DNA of 8,928 nucleotides, from positions 1 to 8,928 of the forward strand of contig CAMHGU010000086.1 in the NCBI GenBank assembly GCA_946184715.1, written 5' to 3'. Made by a program: the position numbers and the translations under genes. Within the stretch, counting starts at the first letter, position 1, and each line of letters opens with the position of its first letter. This document shows positions 1-6,373 of the stretch, in pieces. The notes beneath the pieces were generated by a model. The model had not been told where the DNA came from. It searched no databases and saw nothing but the letters and a program-made list of their open reading frames with translations. This stretch comes from an uncultured bacterium (GTDB lineage Bacteria; Bacteroidota; Bacteroidia; Bacteroidales; Muribaculaceae).

Positions 1-1698
1 GCCGGCGACAGCAACAACAACCGCTACTCGGTCACCTTCGTCGATAACCACGACACCTATCGCGACCACAACAAGATGAGCAACGGCCACAACGAGCTGG
101 CCGCCAACGCCTTCATTCTTGCCATGCCCGGCACGCCCTGCATCTTTCTCAAGCACTGGCAGGCCTACAAGGGCGAGATTGCCAAGATGATTATCGCCCG
201 CAAGGCCGCCGGTATCACCAATACCAGCCAAATCACCCGCCAGGAATCAGTCAACGGCGGCTACGTGATTGAGGTGAGAGGCTCCAAAGGCTCGGTGCGC
301 TGCATCAGCGGCTACGTGACCGGCCTCGACGACACAGGCTGGAAAGCCGTCTCCACCGGCAACGCCACCAATCAGAACTATGCCTACTACGTAAGCTCCA
401 ACGTCAATCTCGACGAGATCCCTGACGTTCCCACCCCCGACCCCGGCACTACGATACCTCCCGAGGCCACTTACGTGGAAGGCAAGACCTTCTGCTACTT
501 TGAAGCGCCCGCTTCGTGGAGCGGTAGTGTGAACATCTGGGCCTGGAACGATGCCGTGAACTTTACCGGCGCCGAATGGCCCGGTGAGGCAATGACCAAA
601 GTGACCTCGCTGAGCAACGGCAGCACCCTCTATCGCTGGGTTTACAACGGCTCGGCGACCGACCTGCCCACAGGTGTAGTCTTCAACTGCGACAACGGCT
701 CCACCCAGACCGACGACTTCTCCTTCACCAATGGCGGCTACTACACCTCCACCTCGATGGCCGGCACCATCACCAAGGAGAATGGCGGCGGTGGCGGTGG
801 CGACGAGCTGCCCTCAATCGCCGTGGCAATGCCCGGCAAGACCTATGCCTACTTCGAAGCGCCCGCCACTTGGGGCAGCGATGTCAAGGCCTGGGCTTGG
901 AACACCACCGAATCGTTTACAGGCGCGGAATGGCCCGGCGTAGCCTGCGAGAAAGTAGGCTCACTGCCTTCGGGCAATAGCGTTTGGCGTTGGGTTTACG
1001 ACGGCGCTCTCACCGACCTGCCCACCGGCATCGTCTTCAACTGCGATGGCGGCGTTACCCAGACCGACGACTTCCAATTCATCAATGGCGGATACTACAA
1101 CGTCAGCCGCTATGTAGCCACCGTAGATGGCGAAGGCGGTGGTGGCGGCGACGACCCCACTCCGGGCACGAGCCTTCCGTCGATAGCAACGTACGTTGAC
1201 GGCAAGACCTTCGCCTACTTCGAAGCGCCCACATCGTGGAGCTCCGATGTAAAGGCGTGGGCTTGGAATGATGCCGCCTCCTTCACCGGCGATGCTTGGC
1301 CCGGCGCCGATTGCGAGCGCGTGGGCGCCCTCACCACAGGCAATGTACTCTACCGCTGGATTTACAACGGCAGCGAGAGCGGAGAGCCCACCGGCATCGT
1401 CTTCAACTGCGAGAGCGGCAACACCCAAACCGACGACTTCCAATTCGTCAACGGCGGCTACTACAACGCATTTGAGCGTGTGGGCGTAGTCACCAAAGAA
1501 TCGGGCATTGAGCGCATCGACGCCACCAAGGTCATCATCAAAGTGACCGACGGATATGTGACCGTGACCGGCGCGCGCAGCGTGGCTATCTACAACCTCG
1601 CCGGCATCCGCGTGGCTTCGGGCAACAACGCCCGCCTTGCCGCAGGCACCTACATCGTAGTGGCCGATGGCCACGCCACCAAGATCGCAATCCGATAA
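1..1698 (+). CDS. Secreted GH13 alpha-amylase with three starch-binding modules and sorting domain, 5'-truncated by window
   Basis: C-terminal 565 residues of an extracellular alpha-amylase that would cleave alpha-1,4-glucan (starch). The frame is open from base 1, so the first ATG (base 76) is internal. Residues 13-19 (FVDNHDT) are GH13 conserved region IV; D18 is the transition-state-stabilising Asp. The end of the barrel and a small C-terminal beta domain run to about residue 135, followed by a Pro/Asp-rich linker. Three CBM26-like modules follow (about 162-260, 280-376, 402-498), each opening with K-T-[FY]-x-Y-F-E-A-P and containing WPG and NGGYY. Residues 502-565 resemble a T9SS (Por) type A sorting domain: YNLAGIRV, then L-x-x-G-T-Y-I-V and a basic end. 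The catalytic nucleophile and acid/base lie outside the window. A closely related paralogue starts 30 bp downstream, probably in the same operon. The enzyme class is secure; the export route is inferred. Confidence 0.93.
   Translation, partial: AGDSNNNRYSVTFVDNHDTYRDHNKMSNGHNELAANAFILAMPGTPCIFLKHWQAYKGEIAKMIIARKAAGITNTSQITRQESVNGGYVIEVRGSKGSVRCISGYVTGLDDTGWKAVSTGNATNQNYAYYVSSNVNLDEIPDVPTPDPGTTIPPEATYVEGKTFCYFEAPASWSGSVNIWAWNDAVNFTGAEWPGEAMTKVTSLSNGSTLYRWVYNGSATDLPTGVVFNCDNGSTQTDDFSFTNGGYYTSTSMAGTITKENGGGGGGDELPSIAVAMPGKTYAYFEAPATWGSDVKAWAWNTTESFTGAEWPGVACEKVGSLPSGNSVWRWVYDGALTDLPTGIVFNCDGGVTQTDDFQFINGGYYNVSRYVATVDGEGGGGGDDPTPGTSLPSIATYVDGKTFAYFEAPTSWSSDVKAWAWNDAASFTGDAWPGADCERVGALTTGNVLYRWIYNGSESGEPTGIVFNCESGNTQTDDFQFVNGGYYNAFERVGVVTKESGIERIDATKVIIKVTDGYVTVTGARSVAIYNLAGIRVASGNNARLAAGTYIVVADGHATKIAIR
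484..1497 (+). repeat. Three tandem CBM26-like starch-binding modules
   Basis: Three homologous modules of about 97 residues begin at 484, 838 and 1204. Shared landmarks in order are YFEAP, a Trp four to five residues on, [IA]WAWN, WPG, [YW]RW[VI]Y[ND]G, PTG[IV]VFNC, TQTDDF and NGGYY. The conserved aromatic residues fit starch-binding modules, where Trp and Tyr stack on glucose rings. Modules are joined by glycine-rich linkers near 784-810 and 1132-1152. Similarity extends to the DNA level, for example the stretch coding YFEAP, which suggests internal duplication. Assignment to CBM26 rests on motif resemblance and was not computed. Confidence 0.82.
1504..1695 (+). other. T9SS/Por type A-like C-terminal sorting domain
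   Basis: The last 64 residues of the first amylase form a small beta-rich domain. It contains VAIYNLAGIRV, then L-A-A-G-T-Y-I-V-V and ends in KIAIR. This matches the pattern of type A C-terminal signals, which direct proteins through the Bacteroidetes type IX secretion system and are removed at the surface. No T9SS component is in the window. Short domains of this kind also occur in gut Bacteroidales whose T9SS status is unclear, so the sorting function is inferred. Confidence 0.65.
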
Positions 1699-1728
1699 AG
1701 CGTGAAAATAACCTAACCATTCACGGAT
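1699..1728 (+). promoter_or_regulatory. 30-bp spacer between the two amylase genes, no Shine-Dalgarno
   Basis: The spacer has no terminator and no recognisable -33/-7 Bacteroidetes promoter, which supports co-transcription of the two amylases. No AGGAGG-like ribosome-binding site precedes the ATG at 1729, as is usual in Bacteroidetes. The segments cgtgaa (1701-1706) and ttcacg (1720-1725) are complementary and could form a weak 6-bp hairpin ending three bases before the start codon; a role in translation is speculative. Confidence 0.4.
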
Positions 1729-4563
1729 ATGAAACGATGTCTATTAATCGCCATTACCCTCCTCGGCGCCTGGGCTGCCACCCGGGCGCAGGGGTGGCCT
1801 GCCAACTACGGCGGCGTGATGCTGCAAGGCTTCTATTGGAACTCCTTCGCCGACAGCCGATGGAGCAAGCTCACCTCTGAAGCCGAGGAGTTATCCAAGT
1901 ACTTCGACATCCTCTGGGTGCCCAATTCGGCCCAGCCGGCCGATGGTCCCACGGCCGAAAATATGGGCTACACCCCCGCCCTGTGGTTCAACCACAACTC
2001 AATATTCGGCACCGAGGAGCAGCTCCGCACCATGATTGCCACCTATAAGCAGAAAGGCACCATAGTGATGAACGACTGCGTCCTCAACCACAAGGACGGC
2101 TCCAACTCCTGGGTGTATTTCCCCGATGAGAGCCGCGACGGGTACACCATCACCTGGGACAACACCAACTACTCCGGAATATGCCGCAACGACGAGTGCA
2201 ACTCCAACGGCTACTCTACCACCGGAGCCAACGACACCGGCGAGAACTTCGCCGGTGCCCGCGACCTCGACCACACCAACTCGAAGGTGCAGGAGAATTG
2301 CAAAACCTACGTCCGCTTCCTCGTCGATTATCTCGGCTATGGCGGCCTACGCTACGACCAAGCCAAAGGCTTCGATCCCAAGTACAACAAAATGTACACC
2401 GAAGCGTGCAAGGTGAAATACTCTGTGGGCGAATACTTCGATGGGCAGTACGGCCTCGTCACCGGCTGGATCAACGGCACCGGCAAGACCTCGGCCGCTT
2501 TCGACTTCCCCCTGAAGTTCAAAATCAACGACGCCTTCAATAACAACAATTGGAGTGTCCTCTCCGATAAGGGCGTGGCAGGCGACCCCAATATGAGCCA
2601 ATGGGCCGTGACCTTCATCGACAACCACGACACCTACGAGGACCACAACAAGATGGGCAACACCGCCAATATGCTGGCCGCCAATGCCTTTATCCTCGCT
2701 ATGCCCGGCACCCCCTGCATCTTCCTCAAGCACTGGCAAGCCTACAAGGAGGAGATAGGCAAGATGATTCTGGCCCGCAAAGCCGCCGGTGTCACCAACA
2801 CCAGCACCATCACCTATCAGGGCGAATGGGGCGGCGGCTATCGCCTCGAAGTGGAAGGCTCCAACGGCACCATACGTTGCCTCAGCGGCTACGTGACCGA
2901 CCTCGACGACACTGGCTGGACACCCGTGTCGATAGGCAACTCCACCAATCAGAACTACGCCTTCTACGTGAGCAACAACGTGGTAGTCGATTACAACAGC
3001 TCCACCGAAGCCCCCGCCGAGGCCACCTACGAAGCCGGCAAAATCTTCGCCTACTTCGAAGCCCCGGCTTCATGGAAGACCGATGTCAAAGCCTGGGTGT
3101 GGAACGCCGACAACGACAACGAGAACTTCACCGGCGGCACCTGGCCCGGCCAAGCCCTCACCAAGGTGACCACCCTGCCCAACGGCAACACCTTATATAA
3201 ATGGGTGTATTCAGGCTCCTCCACCAATCAGCCCACGGGCGTAATCTTCAGCTGCAACAGCGGCAACACCAAGACGTCCGACCTCGACTTCGCTAATGGC
3301 GGCTACTACACCATCTACAAGCGAATCGACACCGTCACCGGCACCGACATTGATGACGAAACCGACGAAATCCCCGCTATCGCCACCTATGTAGCCGGCA
3401 AGACCTTTGCCTACTTTGAAGCTCCCTCCACCTGGAGTAGCGACATCTGCGCTTGGGCTTGGGGCGATGAAGGCGACTACTGCGGCACCTGGCCCGGCGC
3501 GGCGATGGAGAAGGTGGGTACCCTCCCCTCAGGCAGGACTGTATGGCGCTGGGTATATAACGGCGACTTCTCTTCGCTGCCCAACGGCATCCTCTTCAAC
3601 AGCAGCAACGGAGCCACGCAGACCACCGACTTCGACTTCGTAAACGGCGGTTACTACACCACCTCGAAGCTCGTGGGCGCCGTAAGCGCCGACAACGTGC
3701 TACCCGACGACATCCAGGGTTTAGAGCCTCCCGCCTCCAAGTTCACCGTCTATGTGAAGAGCAACACCGCTAAGCCCTACATCTACGCCTGGAACGACAA
3801 TGGCACCCTCTCAAAGAAATGGCCCGGCACTCAACTGACCTCCACCAAGCATCTGCATGGCCAAGACTGGTACTACTTCGACTTCGAGGAAGGCCCCGTC
3901 AACGTCATCTTCAATATGGGCAGCGACGCCACCAAGACCGAAGATATAAAGGGCATCACAAAGAATATATTCTACGAGTACTCTTCCACAAGCAAGAAAG
4001 CTACCGACGTGACCAACACCATTACCACCGACAATGGCGGCTCCACTACCCTCTCGGGCTATGCCAAGTACGTAAGAGGCAAGCTCTTCGCTTACTTCGA
4101 GGCGCCCACATCGTGGGACGAGGACGTGACGGCATTCGCCTGGGGCACGGCCGGAGCTTACAGCGATGAGTGGCCCGGTACAGCCCTCGTCAAGGCCGGC
4201 ACCGCCAAGAGCGGCAATAAGTTATGGCTATGGACCTACGACGGTTCGCTCGAGGGCCAACCCGACGGCATCGTCTTTGCCTCCAGCGCCGGCAGTATCC
4301 AAACCGGTGACCTCGCATTCGTCAACGGCGCTTACTACAATGCGGCCAACATCGTTGCGCTCCTGCCCGAGCCGGCTACAGTGATGGGCGACCTCAACGG
4401 CGACGACGCCGTGGATGGCAACGACGTGTCGATTCTGCTTGAGATGGTACTTGCAGGTGGCATCACCGATGCCCAAATTGCCGTGGCCGACATCAACGGC
4501 GACAACGCCGTGGACGGAAACGACGTCTCGGCTCTCCTCGAGATGGTCCTCGCCGGCAATTGA
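1729..4563 (+). CDS. Secreted GH13 alpha-amylase with four starch-binding modules and a type I dockerin
   Basis: Complete 944-residue extracellular alpha-amylase. Residues 1-20 are a signal peptide (KR, hydrophobic core, TRA then Gln21), which fixes the start. GH13 regions: I, DCVLNH (116-121); II, GLRYDQAKG (206-214) with nucleophile D210; III, GEYFDG (234-239) with acid/base E235; IV, FIDNHD (296-301) with D301. All three catalytic acids are present, so the enzyme should be active. Cys117 in region I is less usual than Val. A small beta domain runs to about 416, then CBM26-like modules at about 438-535, 558-654, 671-752 (divergent) and 785-877. Residues 887-944 are a dockerin with two calcium loops. 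It resembles the upstream paralogue closely through the shared barrel end and the modules, but not at the C-terminus. The pair probably arose by tandem duplication followed by domain shuffling. Confidence 0.95.
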   Translation: MKRCLLIAITLLGAWAATRAQGWPANYGGVMLQGFYWNSFADSRWSKLTSEAEELSKYFDILWVPNSAQPADGPTAENMGYTPALWFNHNSIFGTEEQLRTMIATYKQKGTIVMNDCVLNHKDGSNSWVYFPDESRDGYTITWDNTNYSGICRNDECNSNGYSTTGANDTGENFAGARDLDHTNSKVQENCKTYVRFLVDYLGYGGLRYDQAKGFDPKYNKMYTEACKVKYSVGEYFDGQYGLVTGWINGTGKTSAAFDFPLKFKINDAFNNNNWSVLSDKGVAGDPNMSQWAVTFIDNHDTYEDHNKMGNTANMLAANAFILAMPGTPCIFLKHWQAYKEEIGKMILARKAAGVTNTSTITYQGEWGGGYRLEVEGSNGTIRCLSGYVTDLDDTGWTPVSIGNSTNQNYAFYVSNNVVVDYNSSTEAPAEATYEAGKIFAYFEAPASWKTDVKAWVWNADNDNENFTGGTWPGQALTKVTTLPNGNTLYKWVYSGSSTNQPTGVIFSCNSGNTKTSDLDFANGGYYTIYKRIDTVTGTDIDDETDEIPAIATYVAGKTFAYFEAPSTWSSDICAWAWGDEGDYCGTWPGAAMEKVGTLPSGRTVWRWVYNGDFSSLPNGILFNSSNGATQTTDFDFVNGGYYTTSKLVGAVSADNVLPDDIQGLEPPASKFTVYVKSNTAKPYIYAWNDNGTLSKKWPGTQLTSTKHLHGQDWYYFDFEEGPVNVIFNMGSDATKTEDIKGITKNIFYEYSSTSKKATDVTNTITTDNGGSTTLSGYAKYVRGKLFAYFEAPTSWDEDVTAFAWGTAGAYSDEWPGTALVKAGTAKSGNKLWLWTYDGSLEGQPDGIVFASSAGSIQTGDLAFVNGAYYNAANIVALLPEPATVMGDLNGDDAVDGNDVSILLEMVLAGGITDAQIAVADINGDNAVDGNDVSALLEMVLAGN
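3040..4359 (+). repeat. Four starch-binding modules in the second amylase, one divergent
   Basis: Modules lie at about 3040-3333, 3400-3690, 3739-3984 and 4081-4359. The first, second and fourth share the K-x-F-A-Y-F-E-A-P opening with the modules of the upstream gene. The third differs: it starts KFTVYVKSN, has KPYIYAWND, KKWPG, DWYYFDF, VNVIFNMG and KTEDI, is about 15 residues shorter and looks closer to classical CBM26. It may have a separate origin or bind a different glucan form. Family placement is by motif reading only. Confidence 0.8.
4387..4560 (+). other. C-terminal type I dockerin with two near-identical calcium loops
   Basis: Residues 887-944 hold two copies of D-x-N-G-D-x-A-V-D-G-N-D-V-S followed by L-L-E-M-V-L-A-G. 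Loop ligands are D888, N890, D892, D896, D899 and D921, N923, D925, D929, D932, the spacing of type I dockerin F-hands. In characterised dockerins, loop positions 10 and 11 help decide cohesin choice; here both copies carry Gly-Asn, so the domain is internally symmetric. Partner cohesins are not in the window. In Bacteroidales such domains may also act without a scaffoldin. Confidence 0.85.
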
Positions 4564-4588
4564 CACGGCTCGTACGAAACCATATAAT

Positions 4589-4624
4589 AGCGAGAGGCTC
4601 CAGGGATTTCCGGAGCCTCTCGCT
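4589..4624. terminator. Perfect 13-bp hairpin between convergent genes, probable bidirectional terminator
   Basis: Arms 4589-4601 (AGCGAGAGGCTCC) and 4612-4624 (GGAGCCTCTCGCT) are exactly complementary around a 10-base loop. On the plus strand the hairpin is followed by GTTTGTT; on the minus strand by TATTATA. It begins 25 bases after the amylase stop and 14 bases from the stop of the minus-strand regulator, so it can end both transcripts. Neither side has a long pure T run. Confidence 0.82.
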
Positions 4625-4638
4625 GTTTGTTGGCAAGG

Positions 4639-5166
4639 TCAATGCTCGATGGTGTAGCCGTGCATCAAGGCGTAGAGAGAGAGGCCGGAGATGGAACGGA
4701 TACCGAGCTTTGCCACTATGTTCTTACGATGAGTTAGCACGGTGTTGACACTGATGCAGAGGCGGTCGGCGATAGCTTTATTTGACAAGCCGCTCGCCAC
4801 GAGAGTGAGCACATCGCGCTCGCGTTGCGACAGCTCGGAAGGCGCCGCGGCAGCAACGTTGCTTAAACCGTCGATACGCCGCTGGAGCAGCTCGAGCCAA
4901 TCCTCAAGGGGCTGACGCGAGCAGATGCAATCGGGGGCAGCCGCAGGTGTGTCGGTGATGATAACGGTGCGGCCACGGCGTGGCAGAAAGAACGCCGGCC
5001 GCGAGGCGTAGGTGCCGGCATCTACAAGGTAAAGTCCACAATCCCCCACCTCATTGCTCTCGGGAGCGGCTATCGTAGCCTCAATGCCGAAATAGTTGCT
5101 CAGCATTGCTGCCAGCCCTTGAGCCTGCAGGGTGTCGCTACATAAGATGGCTACTTGCGGTGTCAT
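4639..5166 (-). CDS. Small LuxR/NarL-type regulator with a reduced receiver-like domain
   Basis: A 175-residue DNA-binding transcription regulator. The ATG at 5166 overlaps the upstream stop as ATGA (5163-5166) and opens directly on a receiver-like strand (QVAILCSD). A longer in-frame start at 5274 would add 36 Pro/Arg/Gln-rich residues read from inside the upstream gene. Residues 110-173 are a LuxR HTH: LSQRERDVLTLVASGLSNKA, then the recognition helix around SVNTVLTHRKN (139-149). The N-terminal ~100 residues look like a shortened receiver: one acidic residue at D11, a possible phosphoacceptor D49 (LYLVDAG), VIITDTP at 68-74, and no clear conserved Lys. It may respond without classical phosphorylation. 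It is the last gene of the run and probably translationally coupled to the hemerythrin-like gene. Its targets are unknown. Confidence 0.87.
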   Translation of the reverse strand: MTPQVAILCSDTLQAQGLAAMLSNYFGIEATIAAPESNEVGDCGLYLVDAGTYASRPAFFLPRRGRTVIITDTPAAAPDCICSRQPLEDWLELLQRRIDGLSNVAAAAPSELSQRERDVLTLVASGLSNKAIADRLCISVNTVLTHRKNIVAKLGIRSISGLSLYALMHGYTIEH

Positions 5167-5825
5167 ATCTTGGACTGTGCTTGAATCGACGGATAAAGAA
5201 GGCGGACGCGAAGGCGGTTGTTGTTGACCACATCGTGGCGCAGTCCTACGATACCCATAATAACGGCCTGACACAATCGCCGGTCGTAGTCGCCCGAGAG
5301 GTGCTTCACCATCATAGTGAGGAGGTCGAGCAGCTTGTCTTCGATAAGTGCATCGGCATTGTGCATCGCTTGCACTTGGCTATGACTCAGCGGCTTCGTC
5401 TCGGCAAGGAGGCGAGAGTCATCTTCGATGCGGCCGGCAATCTCGGCTTGCAACTCCTTGAAGAAACCGAACATCAGCGCGAGGTTGTTGTTGGCGCCAT
5501 TGTCCTTGGCGAGCATCATTCCGAAGTGGCGCTCAATGGTGGGCAGGTGGAAATGGGCGTAGGAATTATTGGCCATCATCAGATAGCGGACGATAAGCGA
5601 GATGTCGAAGGAGCGCAGCCGACTCTCGGGGAAGTAGTCGCGATTGAGAAAGGTGTTGAGGATGGTGGCGAGAAACTCTGGGTTGACGTCGGTGACGCGG
5701 CATAGGCCGGCGAGGGTGTTGTCGCCGAGGCCGAGGTCGATGCCGAAGCGATTGAGAACGGTGATAATCTCGGGGTGAGCTATCACGGTGTCGGCAATGC
5801 GGGTTTCAGGGGTGATGAGAAGCAT
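5163..5825 (-). CDS. Hemerythrin-like protein (ScdA/RIC-like N-terminus), iron ligands apparently lost
   Basis: A 220-residue cytosolic protein without signal peptide or membrane segment. Residues 4-60 resemble the N-terminal helical domain of ScdA/RIC-like proteins (TxIADTVIxHP, VLNRFGIDLGLGDNTL). Residues 72-215 resemble the helical hemerythrin-like domain of Bacteroides homologues in length and in landmarks such as LPTIER, KLLDL and a final LLYP. The positions where I expect the His/Glu iron ligands instead appear to be N86, R132, D136, D158, N202 and R206. This comparison is from memory of the family and not a computed alignment. Family members bind di-iron and sense or carry O2/NO; this copy may be a metal-free adaptor. 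The ATG follows the cyclo-ligase stop by 11 bases, and its stop overlaps the LuxR start, so the two probably work together. Confidence 0.72.
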   Translation of the reverse strand: MLLITPETRIADTVIAHPEIITVLNRFGIDLGLGDNTLAGLCRVTDVNPEFLATILNTFLNRDYFPESRLRSFDISLIVRYLMMANNSYAHFHLPTIERHFGMMLAKDNGANNNLALMFGFFKELQAEIAGRIEDDSRLLAETKPLSHSQVQAMHNADALIEDKLLDLLTMMVKHLSGDYDRRLCQAVIMGIVGLRHDVVNNNRLRVRLLYPSIQAQSKI

Positions 5826-5836
5826 AGGCTGATAAA

Positions 5837-6373
5837 TTAGTGGCGATAGGTAGCCGTAGGGGTTATGATGATGTCGAGCACGGCATCGTGCGGCTCGATA
5901 GGGATTTCGGGAATGACTTGACGGTCGAGGGCTACACCTATTGTAGCGAAAGAGGCTCGGCGGAGCAAGCGGTCGTAATATCCGCGGCCACGCCCGAGGC
6001 GCTCGCCGCGAGTGGTAAACGCCAGCCCGGGCACTATGGCAAGGTGAAGCGTATCAGGCTCCACTGCAACGCCCGTAGGCTCCATAATGCCGAATTCTCC
6101 TTCCGTCAGCTGCCCGTCGGCTATCGCGGCTATCTCCAGCTCATCCCCCACCACTCGGGGCAGAAAGAGTTGCTTGTCGCGGCGATGACGCTCTATGAAG
6201 CTTGCTGTGGGCAGCTCATCGGGCAATGAGGCATAGAGGAGCACGGAGCGGGCTTGCTGCCATTCGGGAGTAGCCTCCACGCGGCGCCACACTGCCTCAG
6301 CCTGCTCGGCCGTGACCGGCTGCTGCCGCGACTGCTGCCGCATAGCGTGCCTTATGTCACTTTTTCTTTGCAT
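5837..6373 (-). CDS. 5-formyltetrahydrofolate cyclo-ligase
   Basis: A 178-residue cytosolic enzyme (EC 6.3.3.2) that converts 5-formyl-THF to 5,10-methenyl-THF using ATP, returning a storage/inhibitory folate to one-carbon metabolism. The signature GRGRGYYDRLL at residues 127-137 is the family's nucleotide/folate-binding loop. LPR (71-73), FGIMEPT (94-100) and IVPGLAF (113-119) also fit, as does the N-terminal K-x-x-I-R-x-x-M-R helix, which supports the start at 6373 over Met11. The length is typical. The start lies 17 bases inside the end of the S41 protease gene, in a different frame, so translation is probably coupled. The product acts in the same broad folate/thymidylate area as the dCMP deaminase two genes upstream. 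Confidence 0.95.
   Translation of the reverse strand: MQRKSDIRHAMRQQSRQQPVTAEQAEAVWRRVEATPEWQQARSVLLYASLPDELPTASFIERHRRDKQLFLPRVVGDELEIAAIADGQLTEGEFGIMEPTGVAVEPDTLHLAIVPGLAFTTRGERLGRGRGYYDRLLRRASFATIGVALDRQVIPEIPIEPHDAVLDIIITPTATYRH

Noticed and set aside
76..78. ATG at 76 as the start of the first amylase
   Set aside because: The same frame upstream encodes FVDNHDT, GH13 region IV, so the gene begins before the window.
484..1497. Direct repeats as a CRISPR array or mobile repeat
   Set aside because: The period is about 350 bp, in frame, and encodes starch-binding modules; there are no short identical repeats with unique spacers.
961..1674. Minus-strand open frame (237 codons) opposite the first amylase
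   Set aside because: Its repeats merely mirror the starch-binding modules on the other strand; composition is Gly/Ala/Val-rich with no motif.
2601..3200. Plus-strand frame (199 codons) inside the second amylase
   Set aside because: Arg/Gln/His-rich translation typical of a shifted GC-rich gene; the amylase frame there carries region IV and the module motifs.
5167..5274. Longer start for the LuxR regulator
   Set aside because: The extra 36 residues are Arg/Pro/Gln-rich, overlap the hemerythrin-like gene by over 100 bp, and the ATGA start at 5166 gives a clean first beta strand.
5106..5705. Plus-strand open frame (199 codons) opposite the hemerythrin-like gene
   Set aside because: It spans the ATGA joint of two supported minus-strand genes and has no recognised domain.
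6341..6343. Met11 as the start of the cyclo-ligase
   Set aside because: It would remove the conserved N-terminal K-x-x-I-R helix; the start at 6373 keeps it and fits translational coupling.
6357..6373. A-rich overlap as a programmed frameshift joining protease and cyclo-ligase
   Set aside because: The downstream gene is in the +1 frame while A-run slippage usually gives -1, and the cyclo-ligase has its own plausible ATG.
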